A stretch of 64,000 nt of DNA, from NCBI GenBank assembly GCA_033439765.1, contig JAULSN010000006.1, positions 1,178,001 to 1,242,000 of the forward strand. Reading direction: 5' to 3'. The DNA comes from Lasiosphaeria ovina. Lineage: Eukaryota; Ascomycota; Sordariomycetes; Sordariales; Lasiosphaeriaceae. Below the pieces are notes generated by a model. The model was not told the DNA's origin. It saw only the letters and a list, made by a program, of their open reading frames with translations, and did not search any database. Of the stretch, positions 1-13,105 are shown piece by piece (positions within the stretch are counted from its first letter, which is position 1; every line of letters begins with the position of its first letter). The translations under genes were made by a program, and so were the position numbers.

Positions 1-57
1 AAAGAAAAAAAAAAGGGACAAAGGAAAAATCGAATACAGCATACATGCATGTATCAA

Positions 58-2291
58 TTACACGCTGCGGAGGAGCTCATCATCCTCCATCTCGTCACGC
101 CGGCTGCCGTTGCGGTTTGAGGACCGACTAGCGCCCGCATCGCCGGCGACGGGCTCGTCATCTTCATCCAAAAACACTGCAGATTTTTCTCGTCAGCAAA
201 CGCTCCCGTTCTAGTCAGGTCTCAGGTACAGAAAACACAGCAAAACGTACCATGCGGCCGGACCAAAAGGGACGCCAGGAAGGCCAAGGCAAACATGGCC
301 GACAGCAGGATGAAAACGGCCTGCGGGAACGACTCGACCGTTGCGGCATACAGCCCGTTGAAGATGGCAGGCGCCACGATGCGGGAGAGGGCGTGGAGCA
401 GGCCGGCGGCGCCGAGGACTTGGCCGACGCGGTCGGCGGGGACCTGCTTGCTAAGCGACGCCGAGATGGTAGCAGAGCCGAGGCCTCCAAACGCTGTGAC
501 GATGGCGCAGAGCACAAACATGGAGCTGCTGCGCACAAAGATGTAGCCGACCACACCGACCACGTCCGACAGTAGCGCCGTGCGGAGGATCCAGATGTCG
601 AGCCTGTCGGCGCCCGCGTTCTTGGCCTCGAACGCTGGAGACACGGGGATTCCGGCCGCTTCGTCAAGCACACGCTGACGCCGGATCTTTGCCTGACGCT
701 TCCGTGTGCGGAACAAGTAGTTGATTACGGGGAACACACCAACCAGAATCACGACGCGCACCGTGTAGGTCAGCGAGATGAAGCGCGAAGCCTCAAGGTT
801 GCCCCAGCTAAACATGTACTCGGTGTACAGGATGATGACGGGCCCGGAGCTCATGGCAACACCCACAATGCAGAAGTCGATAAAGGCCATGGCGAGCAGG
901 TTGCGCCGCAGCTGGCTGGTACCGGGCCCGGTGGGATACAGGATTTTAAGCGGCGCAAAGGGGTTTGCAGCGCGCCAAGAGCGCGTGGCATCGGTGAAGT
1001 GCTTTCCGAAGGGAACATAGTTCTGAATGGAGGACACAAAGGTCGGAACTGGCCCAAACTTGGCCTGCTCCATAGCGTACCTTTCGCGGGCTAGGTGTTG
1101 GCGCTTCTTGGACAGCGACTCGGGGATGGCGAAGTAGGTGAAGAGGATAAAGAAGACATGGCAGCCCAGAGTCACGTAGAAGATGCTCACAAGCGAGCCC
1201 ATCCACTCGACGAAGTAGCCGGCGATAAGGGGGCCAAAAGCCAAGCCAGAGTAGAGGCACGAGTGAAGGTAGCCGATAGCAACGCTGCGTTTCGAGGGCG
1301 GCGTGCAGTCACTGGCGTAAGAGTGGGTCAAGACGCTGCCAGCGGTGAAGGAGCCCGCCAGGCCGTCGAAGAAGGCGCCCACGATGATCCATTTGTAGTG
1401 GATCACGTCAGGATACTTTGCCGTCAGGATGATGATGACTTCGCCAACTATGCCGCCAAAGGACGAGATAACCATGATGCGCTTGCGGCCATAGCGGTCC
1501 GAAAGGGCACCGAGCTTGGGGGCCGTGAGAGAGCTGAGGACGCCAATGAGCACGTTATAAATCAGCATGAAGGTGGCGACAATCCTCTGAACCTCGGGGA
1601 GGAGGCATTGCGGGTTGTCGGATCCCAATATGACGGGCTTGTATGAGAACTCGGGATCAGCAGCCGACCTATCGGCAAAGTGGCGCTGGCAGATGAGGTC
1701 GATGATGCTAAAGGGCAGTCCAAGATCAGCAACATGGCAGCACGGGAGCGGTCTTCACGCCTCGGCGGCGCAGGAGGAGAGCTTTCTCGTACAGATTCAG
1801 CTTTGGCACAATCGTGCCTCCAAACGCCAGAGTAAAGAGCGCGTAGGGCACCAGGAGCCACCAGACCTGTGACATCGGTGTACAGTGTTAGCCATGCCAG
1901 GGATGAGTGAGCACGTTTTGGGGGTGACCACGCAGCAGCGTGTCACACCAGCCCGGCAGCAACGATGCACGACAGACGGACAGCCGGCGCGGGCGGGCGC
2001 GGGCGCAGACGCGGGCGCGGGCGCAGACGCAGGCGCGAGACATACCGATGGCTTCTTCCACCAGGGAAAGCCCTCGAAATCTTCGAGGCCGACCCAGCTA
2101 TCCTTGCGGGGGGTGCCCTGGTCTCTGCCGGGGCCGCCGGGGCCCAGCAGGGCGGTGCTCTCATCAGAGTCGTCCCCGGGAGTCGCGGCGTGATTGCCGC
2201 GCAGGTACCCGCCGTTCTCGGAACCGCTCGAGATGGACTCGACATGCGCCGCCGACAGGGACGGTTTGTCCCGCGGGCTGCCCGCCGTCAT
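58..2291 (-). CDS. Major facilitator superfamily transporter (TetA/YCR023C-like)
   Basis: Rebuilt as four exons: 2291-2046, 1866-1793, 1707-251 and 176-58, giving 631 residues. Donors are GTATGT, GTACGA and GTACGT, all acceptors are YAG, and frame is kept throughout. The start is the ATG at 2291. The N-terminus (about 80 residues) is hydrophilic and Ser/Gly-rich. The first membrane helix lies near residues 84-105 (VWWLLVPYALFTLAF), and MFS motif A (GALSDRYGRKR) is at about residues 173-183. A central loop rich in Lys/Arg separates two helix bundles. The C-terminal tail, encoded mostly by the last exon, is acidic (DELLRSV end). The family moves small solutes by proton exchange in plasma or vacuolar membrane; the substrate cannot be read from sequence. 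The best match by memory is the fungal tetracycline-resistance-like MFS group. Intron 1 (1867-2045) holds a GC-rich minisatellite. Confidence 0.9.
1985..2036. repeat. GC-rich minisatellite in MFS intron 1
   Basis: Short imperfect repeats built on GGGCGCGGGCGCAGAC lie inside the 179-nt first intron of the MFS gene, ending only a few bases from the splice donor at 2045. The other introns in the window have no such repeat. Confidence 0.8.
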
Positions 2292-4475
2292 GGTGCCGTC
2301 GTTGTGGTTCTTGCTGCAGCTATGTGTCTGTCTCTTGGTATCCTCATGGACTGTGCGTCATCAATCGATAGTGTTGGCACCTGAAAACCTGCTCCGAGCT
2401 ATGATACGAAGTCCCCGAAAAAGGTGGCTGCCGATGACGACCAGGGGGGATGTGGATATCCAAAGAGATGAAAAAGGCAAAAAATGCAGAGAAACAAAAA
2501 TATAAACAAGAGAATCCCGACGCTGTCCCGATTGACCCGTTAGACTATTGCGACACGAAATGATGCGATTATCCCGCCAGAGCGACCGATAACCGCGGGC
2601 ACTTCCCTTCAGGTAAGTGTCGTGGGCAACGAGTGAGTGACGTGCTTTGTGGCTAGGCGGTTATGGTCCCGAAGATGGAGACACCCACCTTGGTACTGTA
2701 GCTTCTAACTCCGTGCTACCTTAGCTTCCCCAGACTGATCGCGAGATATACCGAATGTAAGGTAGATAGGCATGTACGTAGTCAAACCTGCCGTTTTGGG
2801 CCAAGGTTTGAAGCTAAATATACAAGCTCGCGCACGCAAGCAGTCGCCTGAAACCGATTCGAGTCGATGATGTGAAAGGCGGAATAAGAAAAGAAAAGGA
2901 AAGAAAGATAAAAGCAGGCTGTTACTAGCAGCAGCAGCAGCAGCAGCAGCAGCTTGGTGTATATCAGAACGAAACGAGTGAAGAGCAAGCAGGGAGTGCA
3001 GCCGATGAGAGCATGGATCTGGCTGGGTGTAGATAAAAGACGGGACGTGGGTGGGTGGGTAATGGTTGGTAAGTAACTTTGGTGCCCCTGTCTCGGGAGT
3101 TGTGGAGCAAGAAAGTTGGCCTACCCGACGTATCCATCCATCCCTCAACCACCTACCTTACATCATGCCCGGATGGGTGTGGTAGACGGACTGGTGGACT
3201 GGCTGGCCCGTTTGATCCAATGCAGATAAGCCTTGTCCCGAGCTAGCGAACGCCGAAGGGTCGGATTCCATTGCTGTGCATGTCTACTGTAGTCCAGTTG
3301 CGCGTCTCCAGCTGTTGGGCACGCTGTGTCGCTGACGGCATGTAAGGTATTTCTGTGCCTTTGCCTTGTTGAACCGTTGGACTCGCAGGGGCGTGGCAGA
3401 GACGGCGGGCGTCTGCACGTATTTTGACTGCCTGCCAGCCTGTTCCGACCAACTGGATGCCCAGAGGAGCTGCCGTTCCACAGCCATGCATTGACGCCAG
3501 CGACAGTACATTACATACCTGTAGAGTTCCTGTGAGATGGGATTCTTCATAGCCCCCTCGGCACGCCAGGGAAGAGCCAAAGCTTACGGAATACGTCCAG
3601 ACTAATACGCTAGTATCAGGATGCCCGTGCCGCAAGTGAGGCAGCTTTTTTTTTCTTCATCCAGGAACGTGGAATTGAGATGACCTAGGTACCTGGGCGA
3701 ACTGGCGAAACATGCCGACAGGCTAGACATGTGTTGCATTGTACTGTACATACACATACATTATTCTTCTCGCCCAATATTATTACATACGAGACATCAT
3801 ACAACCAAGTGACCCTCACTGGTATAAACTGCCCAGGCCCGAGGCCCCTTGCGCTTTCTCCCAAATCCCTACGCAGGGTCAGGTAGCTATCAGCGAAGAA
3901 GGCCGAGTGATCTTATTTGGCCAATGGCAACTGGCCAGCGCTTCCAGTTTAGCCAAGTGTTTGATGCCATAACTGGCACCTAATCGATGACGCACCATGC
4001 CGTACTCCCGGGTGGCATTTCTGAGCCTGTCGGCCTTCGGAGCTTGCCAGATCCGATGCGGCGCAACAAGCCCCCCCTACTACTACTTTTGTAGTACATG
4101 TACCACACCAGTACTCGCTTGCACCACGACGTGTATAGAGCGTTTTCCAGACAACCAGTATCGCCCCGTGTGCTGTTGATAGGTTAGGCAGCTCCAGGCT
4201 TGAACGCAAAGCCAGCAAAGCCAGCAGGATAGAAAGCAATGTCATGAGATCCTCATCCGCTGGCCATACAAGCAACTGTAAACATGTATATGGCGGCAGC
4301 CGGCCGGCAGTTCACTTCCGTCGATGGGCATCAGAACTAGAATTTCCGAAACGCATCGGCGCTCACCACAAATGCAGCCTGTAAGCCACCATTGTTTGTC
4401 GATCGGTAAATGCGCCCAAATGCTACTAGCCTTCACCCCTCCATCACAGGTACACGCTGTGCTGTGCATGTCTCT
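2292..4475. other. Intergenic region, no supported gene
   Basis: This is the upstream region of the MFS gene and the downstream region of ferrochelatase. Open frames here (for example 2705-3148 and 3243-3635, minus strand) show no recognisable domain or splice-supported extension. The region contains an AGC microsatellite (2927-2953), pyrimidine/purine-rich tracts and GTGGGTGG repeats near 3048-3060. I see no RNA gene. Confidence 0.6.
2927..2953. repeat. (AGC)9 microsatellite
   Basis: Nine perfect AGC units about 640 bp upstream of the MFS start codon, outside any supported coding sequence. Likely length-variable among strains. Confidence 0.9.
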
Positions 4476-5919
<1,444 letters not shown>

Positions 5920-6649
5920 GGTTCGGATGATGAACGATTTGCACCAGCTTAAAATCAGACGGGAGCTCAGACGACGGGACCTCGGATTCACCGAGGCACT
6001 GTACAGGACAGTGTGCAAGGGAGAAAGGAAGGCGAGTGGAATGCCAATTGATCGATTTACGGCACCGGAAAGTATTTATTGAGGGGTTCCTGCTCGTCTC
6101 ATCTGTTTTTTTTTTGCCACTGGGTCGGTCGGGTGCGCGAGGGACAGGATGGATGATGCCGGCTTTTATTAGGCCACCTTCGCTGCACGGAGCAGCTTTC
6201 TCCAGTCCAGCGACAGAAGCTATCAACCGAGCAGCTCGGCAGGTGACGGAACCACTCAAGCAGGGTAACCACGCGGAAGGCGGAGACTACAGCGTATAAT
6301 GGCGGGGGAAATCCACCCCCCTGGGGGCTGTACTGTGTAGGGTCTGATGGCCAGGGCTTTCCCCTTGGGGCCGGATCGGGTGAAAATAGCCAATCAGGCA
6401 TGCGACATTAGCAGGTGCAACGGCCTCGGTCGTGAGTGCCGTCACATGGCCTGGCGTTTAGGCAGACGCGTCCTTGTTAAGTTGTTTGATTCACCGCGTT
6501 CGCTCTCATAATAGGAAGCGTCGGTCGCATCAACGGTTCATGTCAGTTATTGTGCTTGACTTAGGCCGTTGTCATCGCCCATCAACCACAACCGACTCAA
6601 ACGGTCCAGCGAAATAATTAGTACAACTTTCGCATCCCAAAGCACGGAA
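5920..6649. promoter_or_regulatory. Divergent promoter of ferrochelatase and Ku70
   Basis: About 730 bp separates the two divergent start codons. A CCAAT box (GCCAATCAG, about 6389-6397) lies inside it. In ascomycetes the CCAAT-binding complex with HapX is known to regulate heme and iron genes, so this site could serve ferrochelatase; that link is inference. No other factor site is convincing. Confidence 0.45.
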
Positions 6650-8710
6650 ATGGCGTGGGGAGGCGACGAGGAGAGACGGCCAAATGCTGATGACGGCGAC
6701 GAGGAACTTGATGAGAATGTTAGTCTTGAATCGTCTTGCGAATCAATTGGACTTGAGCAGCATGCACTGATACGGTCGCCAGGACTATAAAGCCCAAAAA
6801 GATGCGGTTCTGTTTGCCATCGACATCAGCCGCTCCATGTTGGAGCCGCCGTCTGCGAGCGACAGTAAAAAGGCCGACAAGGACTCGGCTGTCACAGCAG
6901 CGCTGAAATGCGCCTATCAGATCATGCAGCAGCGCATTATTTCACAGCCCAAGGACATGATGGGCGTCTTGCTCTTTGGCACCAAGAAGTCAAAGTTCCG
7001 GGACGAATCGAGCACCCGCAGCAGTTCTGGCTACCCCTTCTGCTACCTCTTCAAGGACCTCGACGAACCCGGTGCTCATGATGTCAGGAAGCTGAAGGAA
7101 TTGGTAGAAGAAGACGAGCAGGACTCCGACGAAATCCTTGTCCCGTCCAAGGAGCCTGTCAACATGTCCAATGTTCTCTTTTGTGCCAACCAGGTCTTTA
7201 CCACCAACGCTCCCAACTTCGGTTCCCGGCGGCTCTTCATTATCACCGATAATGACCAGCCGCATGGCAACGACAAAACGGCAAAGTCTTCAGCCGCGGT
7301 GCGAGCCAAAGATCTCTACGATTTGGGTGTTGTCATTGAGCTTTTCCCCATCAGCCGCGAGGGAAAGAAATTTGATCTGTCCAAGTTTTACGATGTAAGA
7401 TTGACCTGACTGCATGAAACAATGAACTGTGAGTCGATGCTAAGTCGTGACAGGACATTATTTACCGCGATCCTACTGCCGAAGAAGGCATATCGGGCCG
7501 GGTCACATCGTCCAAATCGGGCGACGGCCTTACCCTCCTGAGTTCGCTGATATCAAATATCAACTCAAAACAGACACCAAAGCGGGCGTATTTCTCAAAG
7601 GTGCCATTTGAGATTGCGCCAGGTCTTACCGTGTCGGTCAAGGGCTACATTCCTCTTCACAAACAAGAGCCTAGACGGACCTGCTATGTCTACCTCAATG
7701 GAGAGCAGGCCCAGATTGCTCAGTCTGAGACGACAAAGGTGGACGCGTCCACCAAGAGTGTTGACAAGACCGAGATCAAAAAGGCGTACAAGTTTGGTGG
7801 CGAGTACGTTTACTTTGACAAGGAGGAAGCACAAAAGCTGAAGCAGATTGGCGAGCCCACCATTCGTATCATTGGGTTCAAGCCGCGCTCGCAGCTGCCA
7901 ACGTGGGCCTCCATGAAGAAGTCGACCTTCATTTTCCCGAGCGAAGAGCGTGTTGTTGGCTCGACTCGTGTGTTTTCTGCGCTGTGGCAGAAACTGCTCA
8001 GGGACAGCATGATTGGAATCGCGTGGTTCTTGGCCCGCAGCAACGCCAGCCCCGTTATGGTGGCTATAATCCCTTCGGGTAGCCAGGACGAGGAGAACAC
8101 AGGGACACAGTTCCTCCCGGCAGGCCTCTGGCTCTACCCGTTGCCTTTCGTCGATGACGTCAGAACCGTTGACTTGGACGCCGCACCAAGACCGGTCGAC
8201 CAGCTCACAAACAGGATGAGAAGTATTGTCCAAAATCTGCAGCTGCCAAAAGCCATGTACAACCCGCTCAAATACCCAAACCCGTCCCTTCAATGGCACT
8301 ACAAGATTCTCCAAGCAATGGCCCTGGAAGAGGAGGTCCCGGAAACCTTGGATGATGCCACAATTCCGAAATATAGGCAGATCAATAAGAGGGTCGGCCA
8401 AGACATGGCGGATCTCAAAGCAGAGGCGGCAGTGAAAGCTCAGTCTCTCATGCATAGCAGAGCTATCAAGCGAGACGCAGAGGAAGACGACGATGGCGAC
8501 CGGCCGGCAAAGCGTGCTAAGCCTGCAAAGAAAGAATCAGGCTCACTGAGCAATGCTCAGCTGCGGCTGGCATACGAGCAGGACACGCTCAGCAAGATGA
8601 CGGTGGCGGTGCTCAAAGACATACTGGCGAGTAAGGGTCTGAGTGCAGTGGGGAAAAAATCCGACCTTCTTGAGAAGCTTGGACAGTGGGTGGAGGGGAA
8701 TTTGCTATGA
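6650..8710 (+). CDS. KU70: Ku70 subunit of the Ku heterodimer (non-homologous end joining)
   Basis: Exons 6650-6718, 6783-7394 and 7454-8710 give 645 residues, the usual length for fungal Ku70 (mus-51 in Neurospora). The start is the ATG at 6650, opening an acidic leader ([12 protein letters not shown]). Domains in order: a von Willebrand A-like N-terminal domain (FAIDISRSM near residue 40, [12 protein letters not shown] near 190), the DNA-encircling Ku beta-barrel core (about residues 250-470), a helical arm, a Lys/Arg-rich linker ([12 protein letters not shown]) and a C-terminal SAP DNA-binding domain (about 606-640). Ku70 with Ku80 binds double-strand break ends in the nucleus and recruits ligase IV, and in yeasts also protects telomeres. 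Introns are 64 and 59 nt, both phase 0. No break or missing block is visible. Confidence 0.97.
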
Positions 8711-9542
8711 CTTGGCAGGCCCAGTCTCTGTCCTGCCTGAATGGATGTATAACGTATGTGTATGGTGCTGCAGTAGTAGGGTGGTTTATGATCATGGCGT
8801 CTGGAACGGGAAGGAACTAGGAATGGAAACAGAAGGAATAAGGAAAGAAGGGGGCAGGTGATGTTCGTTTTATTCATGCTTGTTTTTTTATTAGAAAAAA
8901 GGAGAGAGATATCTCTTTCCTTTCGTCATCAAGATTTCCCTTGACTGATATCTACGTGATTTTGAAAGTCCACAGCGAGGGCTACGCACTTCTCACTTTG
9001 CTATCTCACCTAGGTGCCTTAGGTACCAACTTGAAGTAGTAAGTCACTAAGGCATCGCACCTGCCTTGAATCAAACAAGGTGTCGCGTGATTGTTTCTCC
9101 ATCAAGCGTGGAAGACTTAAGAGGGAAAGAGCAGCTCATTATACCCTAACCCTCACTCGGGCACATCTCAGCACCCGCTGCACGGTATAAATTGCCAAGC
9201 TTACATGCTATTCGGTAACAATACCTCTTGCCATTACGGAAAAGACACCCAGAGAGCACCGGGCAGGCAGTAAGTTTCGTTTCGGGTTCTTTCGTCTCCA
9301 CCGATTCGTCACCGCGTAGTTAGCGACGCCAAAGCTCACGACATTGCAGCAATTGCGCGCCGCGCAACCACAACATCCCGAGTGCTGCGGTTTGCGTCAT
9401 GCGGTTTGCGTCAATGTTCTCTGACGCGACCAACGCTTGGCCCTGATCCAGCTGCTGTCTGGGGTGCCTTCAATATTGGTCCCGCTAATCAAAACACGGC
9501 GACCGACGAACACGGCGAAGAATAAACCGAGAGCGACACGAG
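8711..9542. other. Intergenic region upstream of the Zn2Cys6 gene
   Basis: Holds the 3' end of the Ku70 transcript unit and the promoter of the next gene. A TATA-like GGTATAAATT lies at about 9183-9192, and a telobox-like CCCTAACCC at about 9144-9152. CCTAGGTGCCTTAGGTACC, a partly palindromic stretch, lies near 9009-9027. No open frame here looks real. Confidence 0.5.
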
Positions 9543-12500
9543 ATGGAGGCATTACTGGGAGCCGACAAGTCCAACTACTCGTGCGGCTCCGTCGCCGACC
9601 TCCAGGCCCAGTTGCGTGATCTTCTCGGCTCCAAGGTGACAGGCACGCGCGCCGAGCACATCGCCGTCACCTTGAAACTGCGGGCAACCACCGTCTTCGA
9701 TGTCCCCGTCACCGAAACTGAGAACGAGGTGCTCGAGAGCGCCGCCAACATTGACCCGCTGCTTGGAGGCCCCCGGTCGAGCGTTGCGCCCGCTTCGGAC
9801 GCGGCTGGCGCCCCGCCGACGCGCAAGATCAATGCCATCGACACCCTTTTAAACAAACCTTCCGACGATCACGTGCTGCAAAAATCCCTCGCAAAGCACG
9901 TCGTTGCGTCGCTGAGCGAGGTCGATGGCAGCAACTGGACGGTGCGCGAGGTGTCGAGAAACGACCAGAGCTGGACCTTTACGTACATCTGCAAAGACTC
10001 GTGGCAGGCATGGAGCCGCCAGAACTCCAAGAATCCTGCGCGAACCGTCATTGGCGAATGGACTAACAAGGAGGGAGACTTCAACTTGGGTGAGTGCTCT
10101 CTTCCCCGTTCTTCGACTTTTTTGTTCCATCATCCGTTAACATAGCGTTATCAAGGCCGTCCGGCTTTCGATTGTCGAGGCTCCTTGACAATTGCCTTTG
10201 TCAGGTCAACCAGGTCCATCGACGTGAAATATGATCACACGCCGATCCATAAGACGGTCAGCCAGTTGATAGAGCTTCTTGCGCCGCCGCCACCTGAGGC
10301 ACCTCCTCTTGTCCTGAACAGGAAGGCACTGAAGGAACCAAAACCGCCCAAGCCACCGAGGCCACCCAGAGCCCCCAAGCCGCCAAAGAAACCAAGAGCA
10401 CCTAAGGAGCCAAAGGCACCGAGGCCCCCAAGACCGCCAAGAGATCGAAACGCTCCCAATACATTGAGATCTGGAAGAAAGCGACGAGCCGAGGAGAATG
10501 GGGTCCCGGGAGGCGAGAGCTCACAGCCGAAAAAGCGGCGCAAAAAGAAGGACTCGGCAGCCGCTATTGCTGCAGACGGAACAGTAATGCCTCCGGAGAT
10601 GCCTAGCGCCTTGCCCGTGGGGCAATTATCAGAGCGCCAGCTTTACAACAACGATCAATCCCAGGACATGGGTACCGGACTGGGCGGCTCCGCGGCCTAC
10701 CCCGAAGGCCTTGTGGGGTCTGCTACTGCCAATGACACGAATTCCCGTTCCGACTCGGAAGCCGTGTCGGTCAACGGCGGTGTTCACAGTCATTCGGTCT
10801 TCGATCTGGCTCCGGGAGAAGCGGCGAGACGTCGGGACGTTGCGATCAAGCTTCTCAACGATGAGAGCGTCGACCGACAAACCCTGTCTCCCAAGCAATT
10901 TAATATATTCGCTAATCAGTCACCGGAACTCCAGAAGGAGTCCTTGGCCATGCTTGTCAAATATGGAGCGGAGCGGTTGCGCATCATCCACCCTATTAAG
11001 GGTGATACGACGTCTGGACAAAGCACCCCGTCCGCACAAATGCAGGGTAGTCCGGCAGATTCTGCGTCAGCGAGCGACCAGGCGCAACCAGTACTTTCTT
11101 CTAGCCCCTCAGAATCGAAGAAATCTCGGAAGAGAAGATCGGGGCAAGCAGACGCAAGTGCGCTTAACGAAATGGAAGTCGAGGCCACAGAGGCTGCCGC
11201 AGCAAGTGACAAAAGAAAGAAGACCCGAGGACCCTGCGATACCTGTCGCGGTAGAAAGACAAAAGTTTGTCGTAACAGGAACCCCTGAGCTTGAAATAAA
11301 ATTAACCACGTGCGCAGTGCGACAAAAAGAAGCCGTCTTGCTCCCAGTGCCTAGAAGAGGGGCTGTCATGTTATTATGCCCCTGCGAAACCTCGACAGAG
11401 CCGGGCCGCGAAGTCTGTTGAAGAGGACATCGAGCCGGCAACCGAGCCAGCAGTTGAGTCGGTTGAGTTAGCTGCTGTAAATGTAGACATGGACGTGGAC
11501 GACGAGCCGGAAGACTTGGGATCACCTGGCTTCCACACCGAGCCTGCTGAACTCCCGCCGTCCGAGCTCGTGTCGCCTCCCGTCGAATCGGCCTCAGTCA
11601 ACTTCCAGCACAGCCACGGCATGTACCAGCACTCAACTGGCTTGACTTACCCTCGAGCTACAGAGACTCGCCAACCCAGCTTACCACCTGGCCCAATAGA
11701 ATACATACCAACAACGGTTGAGGATACGTCAATGCAGAATTACACCTACCCTCCACCTGCGGAGCCATCGCATATGGGCTATACGGAACAGCCCGCCACG
11801 ATAGTTCAGCAAGGGCCGCCGCCTATTGAGAAAACCCGTAGTTCTCGGTCGAGGCGCAGCCTCTCATCTGGGCCTGCTGCAAACGTCACATCTACCAACA
11901 ATGGAACCGGAGGTACTCAGCTTGACAACTGGCAGACCGTCAACCAAACCGTGACAACGACTCCGGCGCCCGCTCCGGCGCCCGCTCCCAGACTGAGGAC
12001 CTCCCCGAGACGTACTAGAGCTAAGCAGTCAGTAGTACAGGAGTCAGGTTCTCAGGGGTACGATGATGTCCGCCAGAACTCAAGCTGGCAGACCGCGTCA
12101 CAGCCTGTGGCTCAAAATACCGCCCAGCTTGCCCACAATCCTCCCTACGGTGGTCAACCAACACGTGCCAAATCTCGCCAAAGCAATCGAGCCCAGACCT
12201 ACACCCCGGTTCAGAGCGTCTCGGCAGCCCGACCCAGCCAACCTCAGGCAAGCCAGGCTCTCCCAGAGAACACTGCCTATACTTCGACAACGGCGGCAGA
12301 TTCGACCGCTGCTGCAGGATACAGCGGTTATACAGAATATCCTAGTGCCCAGGCTGACACAGCTAACAACCGTGTCGCCTATGAGCCCTACACGCACAGC
12401 CCGCCCTCGGCCGTTCCGAACTCGTATTCGTCCTATGACAGCTACAACATGCGTTCAGCCAATGCCAATTCATCAACGGCATTGTCAAACCCCGTTGCAC

Positions 12501-13105
12501 AGGGCGTGACCTCGTCCTATACCAACTCGAGTACGGCAGCAATGGCATCTAGTGCCACGCAATGGGGGACCGCTAGCTCGGCCTCCCAGCCACGCGACTC
12601 TCATTCTTGCAACGCCAACCCGTCCACATCGTCAGGCACTTCATCTTACAATATGTCTTCGACCAATACCCAGCAACCACAATCGCTGCAGGGATTAAGC
12701 GTTCGTCCAACATCGACGACGCAAACGAGAAGCTCGACGGCTGGGAGATTCAATCAGCAGTCGCAACCACCGCCGCCGCAACAGCCGCAGCAGCATAGGC
12801 AGCAGCCGCAGCAACAGGCGCAGAGCTCCAACTCGTACTCGAACCAGTCACACACCGGCGGTGGCGGCCATCAGAACTGGTACGGTTTCACAGCGGTTGA
12901 CAACCAGCCGTCCAACTACAACTCGTCGGCCGACGGGACCAATGCCTACTCCAACCTGGCATCTCACGCCCATAGCCACCAGACATCGCAGCAGCAGCAG
13001 GCGCAGCAGAGGTACATGAATCTGTCGAGCCACACCTACAGTAGTGGCATCGACGGCGGCGATCAAGCCTTGTATAATTTGCTACACAGCAGTCTTTCCG
13101 GTTGA
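9543..13105 (+). CDS. Zn(II)2Cys6 transcription factor with central DNA-binding domain and Gln-rich C-terminus
   Basis: Exons 9543-10089, 10156-11264 and 11318-13105 give 1147 residues. The zinc cluster is Cys543-x2-Cys546-x6-Cys553-x6-Cys560-x2-Cys563-x6-Cys570, the fungal GAL4-type pattern. A 53-nt intron falls between the second and third cysteines; without splicing the frame stops after 'CRNRNP'. The cluster is unusually central. The N-terminal 230 residues form an apparently folded domain (WTFTYICKDSWQAWSRQ, GRPAFDCRGSLTIAF). A Lys/Pro/Arg-rich linker with repeated KPP/RPP/RAP follows (about residues 243-281), then basic nuclear-localisation-like runs (KKRRKKK). The C-terminal half is low complexity, rich in Ser, Thr, Tyr, Pro and Gln, typical of an activation region. 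No fungal-specific middle homology domain is seen. Target genes are unknown, and I do not recognise an orthologue by name. Confidence 0.88.

Noticed and set aside
2705..3148. 147-residue minus-strand frame with poly-Ala run
   Set aside because: The poly-Ala comes from the AGC microsatellite; the rest is unstructured and lies in the MFS upstream region.
3243..3635. 130-residue minus-strand frame in the MFS-ferrochelatase gap
   Set aside because: No domain, no splice partner, mixed composition and rare-codon use; an overlapping frame of similar length exists. Likely chance.
9144..9152. Telomere-like CCCTAACCC (also near 14243-14251)
   Set aside because: Single short motif, no tandem array; at most a telobox, not an interstitial telomere.
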